Source: Mycolicibacterium hodleri (GTDB lineage: Bacteria > Actinomycetota > Actinomycetes > Mycobacteriales > Mycobacteriaceae). From it: a DNA stretch of 64,000 nt. The stretch is taken from the NCBI RefSeq assembly GCF_006439015.1, contig NZ_RCZG01000001.1, positions 496,001-560,000 on the forward strand, written 5' to 3'. The notes beneath the pieces are model-generated. The model had not been told where the DNA came from and did not search any database. It saw nothing but the letters and a program-made list of their open reading frames with translations. This document shows, piece after piece, positions 38,301 through 48,283 of this stretch (the first letter of the stretch is position 1; each line of letters opens with the position of its first letter). The translations under genes were made by a program, and so were the position numbers.

Positions 38301-39731
38301 CTAGGGGGCGAGGTTTGGCACCTTCCTGATGCCGAACTCGCGTCGGAGCATCGTGCGAGCCGCGTAGTAGCCGGCCATGCCGTGCACACCGCCGCCGGGC
38401 GGTGCGGCTGACGAGCAGAGGTAGGCCTTCGGCATTGGCGTCGACCACGGGTCGAGGCGCAGGGTCGGGCCGGTGAGTGCGCTGAACATGTTGTTGCCGC
38501 CGACACCAATGTCACCGCCGACCAGGTTGGCGTTGTGGTCGGCCAGACGCGCGGCGGGCACGCTGCGGGCAGCCACCACGATGTCGCGGAACCCCGGTGC
38601 GAACCGTTCGAAGACCGCCGCCACGGCCTCGGACATGTCGACGGTCGAACCCGCGGGCACGTGGGCGTAGGTCCAGAGTGGACGTCGGCCCTGAGCGTCG
38701 ATGCGGCCGGGGTCGGCGAGGTGGGGCAGGGCGGCGAGCACCATCGGCCAGTCGGCAAGACGGCCGTGGGCGATCTCCTTCTCGGCGAGCGCCATCTGCC
38801 CGCGGGTGCCACCCAGGTGCAGCGTCGCCGCCTGCGCCAGTCGTGAGTCACGCCAGGGGATCTCCCCGGACAGCACGAAGTCGACCTTTGCGACCCCGGG
38901 TCCGAACCGGTAGCGGCGCAACGACTTCGCATATTTCGACGGCAGGTCATCGCCGTAGATGTGCAGCAGCGCGGTCGGTGCGGTGTCGTACAGGACGACG
39001 CCGTCGGGCGGCCGGGTGATCTCCTCGCCAAGAACCAATTCCCCGCCGTGGGCGATGAGGTCGGCGATCAGTGCGTCGGGAATCGCCTGGGACCCACCGA
39101 CCGGTATCGGCCACCCCACCGCATGGGCGAGAGTGGCCAGCATCAGTCCGGCGCCGGATGACACCAGTGACGGCATCTGCGAAATCGTATGGGCAGCAAC
39201 GCCACTGAACAATGCGCGAGCATCCTCGCCGGTCAGCGAGCGCCACAGCGGGGTGCCCTGGGCGAGTAGCCGGGGACCGACGCGAAGCGCGGCCGTGATC
39301 GACGGTGGAATCGAACGCTTGTCACCGAGCATCAGACCGACCACGCCGCCGCAGTCTGCGGTGAGCGGCCCGAGGAGGCGCCGCCACGATGTACCGTCGT
39401 CGAGCTCGTCGCACGTACGGCCGAGGTCGGTGTACCCGATCGCGGCGGGCCTGTCCGGCAGGGGATTGCCGTACGCGATCTCGGGCACGGTCAGCTGGAC
39501 CCCCCGGGCTCGCAGATCGAACTCGGCGAAGAACGGGGAGGCCAGCGCCAGCGGATGCACGGCCGAGCAAATGTCATGGCTGACGCCGGAGAACTCGGGG
39601 TCAACCCGTGTCCTTGCACCACCGCCTGCGGTCGGCTGTGCCTCGACGACGCGCACCGACAGTCCAGCTCGTGCGCAAATCACGGCCGCGCTGAGGCCAT
39701 TGGGTCCACTACCGACGACGGTGACGTCCAC
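38301..39731 (-). CDS. FAD-dependent oxidoreductase, phytoene desaturase-like (Rv2997 homologue)
   Basis: 476-residue NAD(P)/FAD-binding protein of the amine oxidase/carotenoid desaturase-like superfamily. The dinucleotide motif VVGSGPNGLSAAVICARAGL sits at residues 5-24, followed by VRVVEAQPTAGGGARTR, and a C-terminal GGGVHGMAGYYAAR is typical for binding the flavin. GTG 39731 was chosen: a longer frame from 39776 would translate a repeat element, and GGGGAGG (39741-39747 on the minus strand) lies 9 nt before the GTG. Substrate unknown. Confidence 0.85.
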   Translation of the reverse strand: MDVTVVGSGPNGLSAAVICARAGLSVRVVEAQPTAGGGARTRVDPEFSGVSHDICSAVHPLALASPFFAEFDLRARGVQLTVPEIAYGNPLPDRPAAIGYTDLGRTCDELDDGTSWRRLLGPLTADCGGVVGLMLGDKRSIPPSITAALRVGPRLLAQGTPLWRSLTGEDARALFSGVAAHTISQMPSLVSSGAGLMLATLAHAVGWPIPVGGSQAIPDALIADLIAHGGELVLGEEITRPPDGVVLYDTAPTALLHIYGDDLPSKYAKSLRRYRFGPGVAKVDFVLSGEIPWRDSRLAQAATLHLGGTRGQMALAEKEIAHGRLADWPMVLAALPHLADPGRIDAQGRRPLWTYAHVPAGSTVDMSEAVAAVFERFAPGFRDIVVAARSVPAARLADHNANLVGGDIGVGGNNMFSALTGPTLRLDPWSTPMPKAYLCSSAAPPGGGVHGMAGYYAARTMLRREFGIRKVPNLAP

Positions 39732-39737
39732 TTCTAC

Positions 39738-39848
39738 ATCCTCCCCGGGTCGCTCCGCTCCTGCCCGCCGGGTCATCCTCCCCGGGTCGCTCCGCTCCTG
39801 CCCGCCGGGTCATCCTCCCCGGGTCGCTCCGCTCCTGCCCGCCGGGTC
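39738..39848. repeat. Three perfect tandem 37-bp repeats, AGCGNAGCGAC family
   Basis: Units at 39738-39774, 39775-39811 and 39812-39848, each starting ATCCTCCCCGGGTCGCTCCG. Read on the minus strand, the unit carries the core GGAGCGGAGCGACCCGGGGAGG. The array fills the divergent gap between the oxidoreductase and serA, and its last unit supplies the ribosome binding site of the oxidoreductase gene. Confidence 0.95.
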
Positions 39849-39876
39849 CGAATTCGAGCCCACTACGCTGTTTCGC

Positions 39877-41463
39877 GTGAGCCTGCCCGTTGTTTTGATC
39901 GCCGACAAACTCGCCGAGTCGACAGTCGCTGCCCTGGGAGACCAGGTCGAAGTGCGCTGGGTCGACGGCCCCGACCGGGAAAAGCTGCTGGCCGCGGTCC
40001 CCGACGCCGACGCACTGCTGGTGCGCTCGGCGACGACGGTGGACGCCGAGGTCATCGCGGCGGCCCCCAAGCTGAAGATCGTCGCGCGTGCCGGCGTCGG
40101 GCTGGACAACGTCGACGTCGACGCCGCCACCGCACGGGGGGTGCTGGTCGTCAATGCTCCGACGTCGAACATCCATAGCGCCGCCGAGCACGCCCTGGCA
40201 CTCATGCTCGCCGCAGCCCGCCAGATTCCCGCTGCCGATGCGACGCTGCGAGAACACACCTGGAAGCGGTCGAAATTCTCCGGCACCGAGATCTTCGGCA
40301 AGACGGTCGGAGTGGTCGGGCTCGGGCGAATCGGGCAGCTCGTCGCTCAACGGCTGGCGGCCTTCGGCGCGCACATCACGGCCTATGACCCCTACGTCTC
40401 GCAGGCCCGTGCCGCGCAGCTCGGCATCGAGCTGCTGACGCTCGACGAGCTGCTGAGCCGCGCCGACTTCATCTCCGTGCACCTGCCCAAGACCAAGGAG
40501 ACCGCGGGTCTGATCGGCAAGGAGGCGCTGGCGAAGACCAAGCCGGGCGTCATCATCGTCAACGCCGCCCGCGGCGGGCTGATCGACGAGCACGCGCTCG
40601 CAGACGCAATCACCAGCGGACACGTCCGCGGCGCCGGGCTGGACGTCTTCTCCACCGAGCCTTGCACGGACAGCCCGCTCTTCGAGCTGCCGGAGGTCGT
40701 CGTCACCCCACACCTCGGGGCGTCGACGGCCGAGGCGCAGGACCGGGCTGGCACCGACGTCGCGGCCAGCGTGAAGCTTGCGCTGGCGGGTGAGTTCGTT
40801 CCCGACGCCGTCAACGTCGGAGGTGGCGCGGTCGGCGAGGAGGTCGCGCCGTGGCTGGACCTGGTTCGCAAACTCGGCCTGCTCGTCGGTGCGCTGTCCG
40901 CCGAGCTGCCGACGAATCTGTCGATCCAGGTTCGGGGCGAGCTGGCCTCCGAAGAGGTTGAGGTACTTCGACTCTCCGCGTTGCGCGGACTGTTCTCCGC
41001 CGTCATCGAAGATCAGGTGACGTTCGTGAACGCGCCGTCGCTGGCGGCGGAGCGCGGTGTGGAAGCCGCCATCAGCACCGCAACCGAGAGTCCCAACCAC
41101 CGCAGCGTCGTCGACGTGCGCGCCGTGGCCGCCGACGGGTCGACGGTCAATGTGGCAGGAACGCTGTCGGGACCGCAGCAGGTGCAGAAGGTGGTGCAGA
41201 TCAACGGGCGCAATCTGGACCTGCGCGCCGAGGGCGTAAACCTGATCATCAACTACAGCGATCAGCCGGGGGCGCTCGGCACGATCGGCACGCGGCTCGG
41301 TGGCACGGGGGTCAACATCCTCGCCGCCCAGCTCAGCCAGGACGCGGACGGCGAGGCGGCAACGATCATGCTGAGGCTTGACCGCCAAGTACCGGACGAT
41401 GTCCTTGCGGCACTCGGTACCGACGTCGGTGCGACGACCCTCGAACTCGTGGATCTGTCATGA
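39877..41463 (+). CDS. serA: D-3-phosphoglycerate dehydrogenase
   Basis: 528-residue SerA, first step of serine synthesis, long (type 1) form as in M. tuberculosis. The catalytic dehydrogenase domain has the NAD motif [20 protein letters not shown], the [14 protein letters not shown] segment and the catalytic His in TPHLGAST. It is followed by an intervening allosteric-substrate-binding domain and a C-terminal ACT domain ([18 protein letters not shown]) for serine feedback. GTG 39877 lies 7 nt after TACGCT (39864-39869), a leaderless arrangement; the ORF extension to 38959 is a shadow. leuB follows with a 4-bp overlap. Confidence 0.97.
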   Translation: MSLPVVLIADKLAESTVAALGDQVEVRWVDGPDREKLLAAVPDADALLVRSATTVDAEVIAAAPKLKIVARAGVGLDNVDVDAATARGVLVVNAPTSNIHSAAEHALALMLAAARQIPAADATLREHTWKRSKFSGTEIFGKTVGVVGLGRIGQLVAQRLAAFGAHITAYDPYVSQARAAQLGIELLTLDELLSRADFISVHLPKTKETAGLIGKEALAKTKPGVIIVNAARGGLIDEHALADAITSGHVRGAGLDVFSTEPCTDSPLFELPEVVVTPHLGASTAEAQDRAGTDVAASVKLALAGEFVPDAVNVGGGAVGEEVAPWLDLVRKLGLLVGALSAELPTNLSIQVRGELASEEVEVLRLSALRGLFSAVIEDQVTFVNAPSLAAERGVEAAISTATESPNHRSVVDVRAVAADGSTVNVAGTLSGPQQVQKVVQINGRNLDLRAEGVNLIINYSDQPGALGTIGTRLGGTGVNILAAQLSQDADGEAATIMLRLDRQVPDDVLAALGTDVGATTLELVDLS

Positions 41464-42467
41464 AACTGGCCGTCATCGCCGGCGACGGCATCGGACCCGA
41501 GGTCATCGACGAGGCCCTCAAAGTGCTCGACGTCGTCAAGCCCGGCGTCGAGAAGACCACCTACGATCTTGGGGCCCGGCGCTTCCACGCCACGGGTGAG
41601 GTCATGCCCGACGGGCTGGTCGACGAGCTTCGCGCTCACGACGCAATCCTGTTGGGTGCCATCGGCGATCCGTCGGTGCCCAGCGGTGTGCTCGAAAGGG
41701 GACTTCTGCTGCGGATGCGGTTCGAGCTCGACCACCACGTCAACCTGCGGCCCTCCAAGCTGCAGCCCGGTGTGACGAGCCCGCTTGGCGACGTCGACAT
41801 CGACTTCGTCGTCGTGCGCGAAGGTACCGAGGGCCCGTACACGGGCACCGGGGGCGCAATTCGCGCGGGGACGCCACACGAGGTGGCGACCGAGGTGAGC
41901 CTCAACACAGCGTTCGGCGTGGAGCGGGTGGTGCGCGACGCCTTCGCGCGGGCCTCGACACGGCGCAAGCATCTGACGCTGGTGCACAAGACCAACGTGC
42001 TGACGTTCGCGGGCAAGCTCTGGTCGCGCATTGTCGAAGAAGTGGGCCACGACTTTTCCGACGTCGAGGTCGCCTATCAGCACATCGATGCGGCGACGAT
42101 TCACATGGTGACCGATCCAGGCCGCTTCGACGTCATCGTCACCGACAACCTGTTTGGCGACATCATCACCGACTTGGCCGCCGCGGTGTCCGGCGGCATC
42201 GGTCTGGCCGCCAGCGGCAACATCGATGCGACGCGGACCAACCCGTCCATGTTCGAGCCCGTGCACGGCAGTGCGCCCGACATCGCCGGCAAGGGCATCG
42301 CCGATCCGACCGCAGCCATCATGTCGGTGGCGCTCCTTCTTGCGCACGTCGGCGAAGACGCGGCCGCGGCGCGCGTCGATGCGGCCGTCGCGGAACACCT
42401 GGCCACCCTGGGCGACGCGAAGCTGTCGACCTCCGAGGTCGGCGACCGCATCGTGGGTCTGCTCTAG
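41460..42467 (+). CDS. leuB: 3-isopropylmalate dehydrogenase
   Basis: 335-residue decarboxylating dehydrogenase of leucine synthesis. Family motifs are [18 protein letters not shown], the substrate Arg region [19 protein letters not shown], and the Mg-binding Asp segment [19 protein letters not shown], plus the NAD loop [21 protein letters not shown] 41460 overlaps the serA stop (ATGA), so serine and leucine enzymes are co-translated. leuC and leuD are 7 kb downstream in the same orientation. Confidence 0.97.
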   Translation: MKLAVIAGDGIGPEVIDEALKVLDVVKPGVEKTTYDLGARRFHATGEVMPDGLVDELRAHDAILLGAIGDPSVPSGVLERGLLLRMRFELDHHVNLRPSKLQPGVTSPLGDVDIDFVVVREGTEGPYTGTGGAIRAGTPHEVATEVSLNTAFGVERVVRDAFARASTRRKHLTLVHKTNVLTFAGKLWSRIVEEVGHDFSDVEVAYQHIDAATIHMVTDPGRFDVIVTDNLFGDIITDLAAAVSGGIGLAASGNIDATRTNPSMFEPVHGSAPDIAGKGIADPTAAIMSVALLLAHVGEDAAAARVDAAVAEHLATLGDAKLSTSEVGDRIVGLL

Positions 42468-42480
42468 GGCCCTTCCGCGA

Positions 42481-42804
42481 CTAACGCGAGTGCACCGACT
42501 CGACGGTGTATAGATGCGGGTCGAAACCCGTGGCCAGTTCGGCGGCCCGGCCCATGTGCTCGCGGGCGACGGGGTCGGCCAGCATGGCCTGATACGCCTC
42601 GGCGGTTTCCCATTGGGCGTAGTTGACGACGCGGGTCCCGTCGGTGCTCAGGTGGATGTTGGCCGACACGAACCCGGGAACGTGTCGCATGACCTCTTCG
42701 GTCGCTTCGTCAAGCAGTGCAGCGAGATTGGCTGCTTGCCGTGGGTCGACGGTGAATACGTTGATCAGCGTTGCGTGGGGTCCATGGCGATCGATGATGG
42801 TCAT
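42481..42804 (-). CDS. Antibiotic biosynthesis monooxygenase (ABM)-domain protein
   Basis: 107-residue dimeric ferredoxin-like fold protein of the ABM/quinol monooxygenase family (INVFTVDPRQAANLAALLDE, VNYAQWETAEAYQAML). Members oxidise small quinols or aromatic compounds without cofactor, or degrade heme; the present substrate is unknown. ATG 42804 was chosen over 43011 because AAGGAG lies 7 nt upstream. It is divergent from a MarR-type regulator with a paired operator between them, so the regulator likely controls it. Confidence 0.82.
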   Translation of the reverse strand: MTIIDRHGPHATLINVFTVDPRQAANLAALLDEATEEVMRHVPGFVSANIHLSTDGTRVVNYAQWETAEAYQAMLADPVAREHMGRAAELATGFDPHLYTVESVHSR

Positions 42805-42828
42805 CTGGAACTCCTTTATTGTCAGGTT

Positions 42829-42859
42829 CCTTACACTTTGACCGTAGCTCAATGTAAGG
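42829..42859. promoter_or_regulatory. Candidate MarR operator
   Basis: CCTTACA (42829-42835) and TGTAAGG (42853-42859) form a perfect inverted repeat between the divergent monooxygenase and marR genes; AGGTTCCT also occurs twice in direct orientation. A -10-like TAAGGT (42855-42860) 7 nt before GTG 42868 overlaps the right arm, which fits autorepression. Confidence 0.55.
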
Positions 42860-42867
42860 TTCCTGTC

Positions 42868-43311
42868 GTGTTCGATCCGGACGTCGAAGGTGGCGCGGGG
42901 TATCTGGTGAAGCGCGTTCAACTGTCGATGCGCCGCCGTTGCGATGCCGCGCTGCGGTCGACGGGACTTTCGATGGCCCAGTACGCGGCACTGAGGGCGT
43001 TGGCCGATCATCCCGAAGCCTCGGCTTCGGAGTTGGCGCGGCTGTGCTTCGTCACCAGGCAGTCGCTGCAGGACCTACTGACGGGGCTACGCTCATCGGG
43101 TCTCGTTCGGTCGGCGGCCGTTCCGGGCCAGGGCCGCGCCACTGCCCTGGTGTTGACGCCGGCTGGGCGCAAGCACCTGAGCGAAGGTCACCAAGCCGTC
43201 GTTGGCGTGGAAGAGCTTATGGTGCAGGGCCTTTCGGTAACCAACAGGCGGCAACTGGCCGACCTACTCGCCCGATGTGCCGAGAACCTCGAGAGTGCCC
43301 CGGTCGAGTGA
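42868..43311 (+). CDS. MarR-family transcriptional regulator
   Basis: 147-residue winged-helix repressor. The DNA-binding part spans roughly residues 38-105: LRALADHPEASASELARLCF, VTRQSLQDLLTGLRSSGLV and the wing VPGQGRATALVLTPAGRKHL. MarR proteins usually respond to small phenolic or oxidised compounds, consistent with a neighbouring quinol-monooxygenase-type gene. The start GTG 42868 gives MFDPDVEGG and may be leaderless. The membrane protein gene follows with a 4-bp overlap. Confidence 0.88.
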   Translation: MFDPDVEGGAGYLVKRVQLSMRRRCDAALRSTGLSMAQYAALRALADHPEASASELARLCFVTRQSLQDLLTGLRSSGLVRSAAVPGQGRATALVLTPAGRKHLSEGHQAVVGVEELMVQGLSVTNRRQLADLLARCAENLESAPVE

Positions 43312-43922
43312 GGACGCGCCTACCGCAGATCGTCACGCTGACCCATCAGTGTTGGCTGTTCGTCATCGGATCGGCCTGCTTCGCGACGGGAACCGCGCCC
43401 GGTTTCTCCTCATCGGCCGGCGCTGGAGCGGCCAACGTCCTGTGCTTCTTCGGCTCGTGGTTCTTCACGAGTGCGGCGTGGATTCAGCTGGTGCGCTCGG
43501 GTCCCGAGGGTTCCGCCGAATGGCTCTCGGCGGCAGTGCAGTTCGGTGGCACCGTACTCTTCAACGTCAGCACCGGTGCCTCGGTATGGGCCCATGCGGT
43601 GCTGGCCGAGCGAAGGCTGGTGTGGGCCCCGGATGCCACCGGGTCGCTCGCGTTCCTCGTCAGCGCTGCGTTCGGGATCGTCGCCGTCACCGCGAGTGTC
43701 GGACGGTGGGTACCGAAGTCCCGCGAATGGCAGGCGCAGTGGATCAACATGATCGGCTGTATCGCATTCGGTGCCAGCGCGGTCGGAGCGTTCGTCTACA
43801 AGTCGGGCAGCACGGCTGACGAGGTGCTCGCGAATTTGGGCACCTTCCTCGGGGCGCTGTGCTTCCTCGCCGCGGCGTTGCTCGTGCTGCCACGGGCCGC
43901 GGGCGTCAGGCCGCGGCGGTGA
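43308..43922 (+). CDS. Conserved membrane protein, function unknown
   Basis: 204 residues from GTG 43308, overlapping the marR stop. About six hydrophobic segments can be seen, e.g. CWLFVIGSACFATG, NVLCFFGSWFFTSAAWIQLV, LAFLVSAAFGIVAVTASV, MIGCIAFGASAVGAFVY and LGALCFLAAALLVLP. I do not recognise a family with known function; the layout resembles small YrhK-like or DUF membrane proteins. Coupling to marR suggests shared control with the ABM-domain gene. The 3' end overlaps the neighbouring pseudogene. Confidence 0.75.
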   Translation: MRTRLPQIVTLTHQCWLFVIGSACFATGTAPGFSSSAGAGAANVLCFFGSWFFTSAAWIQLVRSGPEGSAEWLSAAVQFGGTVLFNVSTGASVWAHAVLAERRLVWAPDATGSLAFLVSAAFGIVAVTASVGRWVPKSREWQAQWINMIGCIAFGASAVGAFVYKSGSTADEVLANLGTFLGALCFLAAALLVLPRAAGVRPRR

Positions 43923-44340
43923 CGGCACCGTCCTTGACGACCAGCAGGATGTTTCGGCTTTCCGACCGCGTCGATGTCGGACAGCGGATCGCCGCGGACC
44001 ACCACCATGTCGGCGATCTTTCCGGTCTCAACAGTGCCGAGTTCGCGCTCGAGGCCACACAATTCGGCCGACGTCCGCGTACCGGCGACGATGGCCTGCA
44101 TGTGCGTGAGGCCACCGAACCGCACCAACAGCCCGAGCTCTTGAAGGTTGGTGCCGTGGTTGGGGCTCAGCCTGGCGTCGGTGCCGAGAGCGATCTTCAT
44201 CCCTGCCGCGGCCGACGCTGCCACCGCCTCGTGGGCCATCTGGTGCCAGCGCACGCTCTTCTCGCGCGCCGTGGCCGACACGGTGACGTCCGACATCGTC
44301 TCCAGGAGGGGTGGGCACCAGGCGGGCCGAGTCTTCGCAA
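43906..44340 (-). pseudogene. Amidohydrolase C-terminal remnant, frameshifted
   Basis: A minus-strand remnant of a metal-dependent amidohydrolase (imidazolonepropionase-like). Only the C-terminal third remains: GMKIALGTDARLSPNHGTNL contains the metal-binding Asp, followed by GTVETGKIADMVVVRGDPL. Near 43945-43960 the frame shifts: the ending NILLVVKDGAVTAAA is found in another frame, with stop at 43906. The N-terminal metal-binding HxH half is absent because the MFS gene begins directly upstream. One indel plus a large deletion make it non-functional. Confidence 0.75.
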
Positions 44341-44354
44341 TGGCTCGCCATCGG

Positions 44355-45569
44355 TCAGTTGTTGGGTTGCCGACTCCGCAGCGGGTCGGCGTCGATCGGT
44401 ACCAGCGGTAGTGCCACCAACGGGAACAGAGCGCATACGGCGAACGCCAGTGGGAAGCCGGCCGCGGTGATCAGTGCCCCGAACACCGGCGGCACGATGC
44501 CAGCCGTCAACAGTTGGCTGGTGTTCTGCGTGCCGAGGGCGCGACCGCTCCAGAACGGGCCAGCCAGTTCGGCGATCGCCGTGAAGGCCAGGCCGTTGTC
44601 GGACACGGTGATGACGGAGGCGGCGACCATCACCGCGATCGACAGGGGCGAGTGCATCAAGTCGGTGACCGCCAGCAGGCCCATCGCGAGGGCAGCGCCG
44701 ACGGCGATGGTCCGGATCGGGTGCAGTCGCGATCCAACCTTGTCCGACCACCTGCCCGCGGCGACTCTGCCCGCCGCGCCGAGGAGTTGGGCGACGGTCA
44801 CCATCGCTCCCGCCGATGCCGCCGACCAGCCGCGGTCGGTCATCAACCAGACCAGGGTGAAGGTCCACACCACGCATTGCGGGACGACCAGCAGCACCGA
44901 GACGGCGTGGATCCGCCACAGGGTTGTCGATCCGCGGTAGGGGTTGGCGAGTTCGGCGGCGTGCGCCTCTGCACGTGCGGGGCGTGGCGGGTCGAGGACG
45001 CCGACCGCGCTGATCACGGCCGCCGCAGTACAGGCGATCGCGGGGAACAGCAGGGCTGCGGTCACGCCGGCGGACTCGGCAAGCTGCGGAATCACCAACG
45101 CCCCAAGGCCGACTCCCAATGGCTGCGCGGTCTGGCGGATGCCCATGACCAGGCCGCGTTGCGCAGGGGGGAACCAACCGACCACCAGGCGCCCGCTGGC
45201 GGAATTGCTGCTCGCTGCCGCCATGCCGCCGAGGAAGAGGAAGATGCCGACCGCGACGAGGGAGTCGACCGAGGCGGCGGCGAAAGCAGCGGCCGCGGTC
45301 AGTCCCGAACCGACGGTCAAGACGAGGCGTTCACCGAAGCGGTCGACGAGGTAGCCCCACGCGATGAGGGTGACGACCATGCCGAAGCTGGGCAGCGCCG
45401 AGATGAGGCCTGCCTCCGCGAGATCGAGTCCGCGTTCGGTGTGCAGGGTCGGGATGAGGAAGGCAACCCCGTTGATGAAGACGTTGGCGCACAGGGTCGA
45501 GGTAAGGGCGATCACGAGTATCGACCACCGGCGCGCAGTGCCGATTGTCGAGGCGGTCATGCGCTCCAT
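44355..45569 (-). CDS. MFS transporter (Rv2994 homologue)
   Basis: 404-residue major facilitator with about 12 membrane segments. The loop 2-3 motif is GYLVDRFGERLVL, and the second half repeats it as AGRWSDKVGSRLHP. GIRQTAQPLGVGLGALVIPQ is a conserved helix of the family. M1 (45569) or M4 (45560) may be the start. Substrate unknown; position near leuB-gltX equals Rv2994. An upstream palindrome with TTGAGAT half sites may bind the IclR-type regulator located at 48411-49112. Confidence 0.88.
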   Translation of the reverse strand: MERMTASTIGTARRWSILVIALTSTLCANVFINGVAFLIPTLHTERGLDLAEAGLISALPSFGMVVTLIAWGYLVDRFGERLVLTVGSGLTAAAAFAAASVDSLVAVGIFLFLGGMAAASSNSASGRLVVGWFPPAQRGLVMGIRQTAQPLGVGLGALVIPQLAESAGVTAALLFPAIACTAAAVISAVGVLDPPRPARAEAHAAELANPYRGSTTLWRIHAVSVLLVVPQCVVWTFTLVWLMTDRGWSAASAGAMVTVAQLLGAAGRVAAGRWSDKVGSRLHPIRTIAVGAALAMGLLAVTDLMHSPLSIAVMVAASVITVSDNGLAFTAIAELAGPFWSGRALGTQNTSQLLTAGIVPPVFGALITAAGFPLAFAVCALFPLVALPLVPIDADPLRSRQPNN

Positions 45570-45581
45570 GGTGGCACGTTG

Positions 45582-45619
45582 ATCTCAACATATTAAACGT
45601 GATTCCCATATTTTGAGAT
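45582..45619. promoter_or_regulatory. Palindromic operator upstream of the MFS gene
   Basis: ATCTCAACATAT (45582-45593) and ATATTTTGAGAT (45608-45619) match as inverted arms at 11 of 12 positions around a 14-nt spacer; another TTGAGAT half site is at 45638-45644. The region is AT-rich and lies 13 bp before the MFS start. Confidence 0.6.
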
Positions 45620-45760
45620 GACTATGCAAGTCACCCATTGAGATGGCGCTGACAGTCGAAAATCGCGGGCAACTCGCCCATCAGCGCTATTTCAACGGTG
45701 GTCGACCCGACTCGACCCCGTTCCGCTGGGCGGCGATCGTCGCTCACTAGGCTGTCGCAC

Positions 45761-46543
45761 ATGCGCCTCGGTCGAATTGCCAGCCCAGACGGGGTCGCCT
45801 TCGTGAGCATCGAAGGCGACCCAGCATCAGATGCCGTCGCCCGCGAAATCGCCGAGCACCCGTTCGGCAACCCCACCTTCACGGGTCGGTCGTGGCCGCT
45901 GGCGGACGTCCGCCTACTCGCGCCGATCCTGGCCAGCAAGGTCGTCTGCATGGGTAAGAACTACGCCGCCCACGCCGCCGAGATGGGCGGTGAGGCGCCA
46001 GAGGATCCGGTCATCTTCCTCAAGCCCAACACCGCGATCATCGGACCCAACGTGCCCATCCAACTCCCGGCGGATGCCCATCCCGTGCACCACGAAGGGG
46101 AGTTGGCCGCCGTCATCGGCAGGCCGTGCAAGGACGTGCCGGCGTCGAAGGCCGCCGAGAACATCCTCGGCTACACGATCGCCAACGACGTGTCCGCGCG
46201 CGATCAGCAGAAGAAGGACGGACAGTGGATGCGTGCCAAGGGGCACGACACCTTCTGTCCGGTAGGCCCGTGGATCGACACGGACGTCAACCCATTCGAT
46301 CTCGATCTCCGCACCGAGGTCAACGGCCAAGTGCGCCAGAGCAGCAACACGTCGCTGATGATTCACGACATCGGCGCCATCATCGAGTGGGCGTCGGCCG
46401 TGATGACCTTGCTACCGGGTGACCTGATCCTCACCGGTACGCCCGAGGGCGTCGGCCCCATCGAGGACGGCGACACGGTGAGCATCACCATCGAAGGAAT
46501 CGGCACCCTGACCAATCCCGTTGTGCGCAAGGGCAAGTCATGA
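45761..46543 (+). CDS. Fumarylacetoacetate hydrolase family protein (Rv2993c homologue)
   Basis: 260-residue FAH-fold hydrolase/isomerase. [18 protein letters not shown] leads into the family core; metal-binding acidic residues lie in [11 protein letters not shown] and in [14 protein letters not shown]. Members act on 2-oxo-3-ene-dioates or acylpyruvates; specificity unknown. ATG 45761 lies 7 nt after TAGGCT (45748-45753), so a leaderless start is likely, and the longer frame from 45698 is rejected. gltX overlaps the stop by 4 bp. Confidence 0.9.
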   Translation: MRLGRIASPDGVAFVSIEGDPASDAVAREIAEHPFGNPTFTGRSWPLADVRLLAPILASKVVCMGKNYAAHAAEMGGEAPEDPVIFLKPNTAIIGPNVPIQLPADAHPVHHEGELAAVIGRPCKDVPASKAAENILGYTIANDVSARDQQKKDGQWMRAKGHDTFCPVGPWIDTDVNPFDLDLRTEVNGQVRQSSNTSLMIHDIGAIIEWASAVMTLLPGDLILTGTPEGVGPIEDGDTVSITIEGIGTLTNPVVRKGKS

Positions 46544-48009
46544 CATCTGAGGTACGAGTCCGCTTCTGCCCGTCTCCAACTGGTACGCCGCACGTGGGAC
46601 TGGTGCGGACGGCGCTGTTCAACTGGGCCTACGCCCGACACATGGGTGGGACTTTCGTCTTCCGCGTCGAGGACACCGATGCCGCCCGCGACAGTGCGGA
46701 GAGCTACGCCGCCATCCTCGATGCCTTGCGCTGGCTGGGTCTCGACTGGGACGAGGGCCCCGAGGTCGGCGGTCCGTACGCGCCGTATCGGCAGTCGGAG
46801 CGCACTGAGATCTACCGCGACGTCGTCGCCCGCCTACTCGCCGCGGGCGAAGTATACGAGGCCTACTCCACGCCCGAGGAGGTCGAGGCGCGTCACGTCG
46901 CAGCGGGCCGAAATCCGAAGCTGGGTTACGACAATCACGATCGCACGCTGACCGAGGCCGAGCGTGCCGGATTCGTCGCCGAGGGACGCAAGCCGGTACT
47001 GCGGCTGCGGATGCCCGACGAAGATCTCACGTGGAACGACCTGGTGCGCGGGCCGACGACGTTCGCGTCGGGCACGGTGCCGGACTTCGCCATCACGCGC
47101 GGCAGCGGAGACCCGTTGTACACCTTGGTGAACCCCGTCGACGACGCCCTCATGAAGATCACCCACGTGCTTCGCGGTGAGGACATCCTGCCCTCGACTC
47201 CCCGGCAGATCGCGCTGTACCAGGCCCTGATGCGCATCGGCGTTGCCGAGCGGGTCCCCACATTCGCCCATCTGCCAAGCGTTCTCGGTGACGGCAACAA
47301 GAAGCTCTCCAAGCGCGATCCCCAGTCGAATATCTTCCTGCACCGCGACCGCGGCTTCATCCCCGAAGGGTTGTTGAACTACCTGGCGCTGCTGGGCTGG
47401 GGAATCGCCGACGACCACGACCTGTTCAGTCTCGACGAGATGGTGGTGGCCTTCGACGTCAAGGACGTCAACTCGAATCCCGCCCGCTTCGACCAGAGGA
47501 AGGCCGACGCGATCAATGCCGAACACATCCGCATGCTCGACTCCGCCGACTTCACCGTGCGCCTGCGCGACTACTTCGTCGCTCACGGTCATGACACCGG
47601 ACTGGACGACACCGGGTTCGCGGTGGCCGCCGATCTGGTGCAGACGCGCGTGGTCGTTCTCGGCGATGCGTGGGAGTTGTTGAAGTTCCTCGACGAGGCT
47701 TCCTATGCGCTGGACGAGAAGTCCGCGGCCAAGGAGTTGCGGCCCGAGGCGGTACCGGTGCTCGACGCGACGCTCGCCGCTCTGGAGTCGGTGGGGGAGT
47801 GGGTCACCGAGGGCATCGAGGCTGCGCTCAAGACCGCTCTTCTGGACACCCTCGAGCTCAAGCCGCGCAAGGCCTTCGGTCCAATCCGGGTGGCCGTCAC
47901 CGGGGCCTCGGTCAGCCCGCCGCTGTTCGAGTCGATGGAATTGCTGGGGCGCGCCCGCACCGTCGACCGGCTCCGCCGTGCTCGCGACCACGCCACCGCG
48001 GCGGCGTGA
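46540..48009 (+). CDS. gltX: Glutamyl-tRNA synthetase
   Basis: 489-residue class I synthetase, presumably non-discriminating because the genome also has GatCAB. The HIGH motif is [17 protein letters not shown] (residues near 11-27) and the KMSKS equivalent is [11 protein letters not shown]-terminal anticodon-binding helices end with [15 protein letters not shown] 46540 overlaps the previous stop. tRNA-Gln and tRNA-Glu, its two substrates, follow within 400 bp. Confidence 0.97.
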   Translation: MTSEVRVRFCPSPTGTPHVGLVRTALFNWAYARHMGGTFVFRVEDTDAARDSAESYAAILDALRWLGLDWDEGPEVGGPYAPYRQSERTEIYRDVVARLLAAGEVYEAYSTPEEVEARHVAAGRNPKLGYDNHDRTLTEAERAGFVAEGRKPVLRLRMPDEDLTWNDLVRGPTTFASGTVPDFAITRGSGDPLYTLVNPVDDALMKITHVLRGEDILPSTPRQIALYQALMRIGVAERVPTFAHLPSVLGDGNKKLSKRDPQSNIFLHRDRGFIPEGLLNYLALLGWGIADDHDLFSLDEMVVAFDVKDVNSNPARFDQRKADAINAEHIRMLDSADFTVRLRDYFVAHGHDTGLDDTGFAVAADLVQTRVVVLGDAWELLKFLDEASYALDEKSAAKELRPEAVPVLDATLAALESVGEWVTEGIEAALKTALLDTLELKPRKAFGPIRVAVTGASVSPPLFESMELLGRARTVDRLRRARDHATAAA

Positions 48010-48124
48010 ATTTGGGGCTGAAATCTTTGGTAGTGTGCTCGACGGTCGATGAATGCGACGGTTGGTTCTCGTCAGCCGATGTTCGACCGGCGAAATGCCC
48101 GTGACCAGCGGTTATGGGTACTCG

Positions 48125-48199
48125 TGGGGTATGGTGTAATTGGCAACACAGCGGTTTCTGGTACCGCCATTCTAGGTTCGAGTCCTGGTACCCCAGCCA
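48125..48199 (+). tRNA. tRNA-Gln (CTG anticodon)
   Basis: A cloverleaf can be drawn: acceptor TGGGGTA/TACCCCA, anticodon stem GCGGT/ACCGC with loop TTCTGGT (anticodon CTG), T arm with GGTTCGAGTCC. The 3' CCA is encoded (48197-48199). It lies 115 bp after gltX. Confidence 0.93.
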
Positions 48200-48283
48200 A
48201 TTTCGGTAGGTGCATAGTGATTGCGTAGTGATTAGGTCGGCGTTGTTCACCTGAGCTATGCTGTCGAACCGGAATCAGTTCTA

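Noticed and set aside
38959..39876. 300-residue N-terminal extension of serA
   Set aside because: It is antisense to the FAD oxidoreductase and crosses the 37-bp repeat array; SerA of normal length starts at GTG 39877.
42805..43011. N-terminal extension of the ABM-domain protein
   Set aside because: The extension would run through the operator and into marR, and a good ribosome site precedes ATG 42804.
48010..48124. Possible small RNA or riboswitch between gltX and tRNA-Gln
   Set aside because: No convincing stem with a terminator or known riboswitch pattern was found; it is probably the tRNA promoter region.
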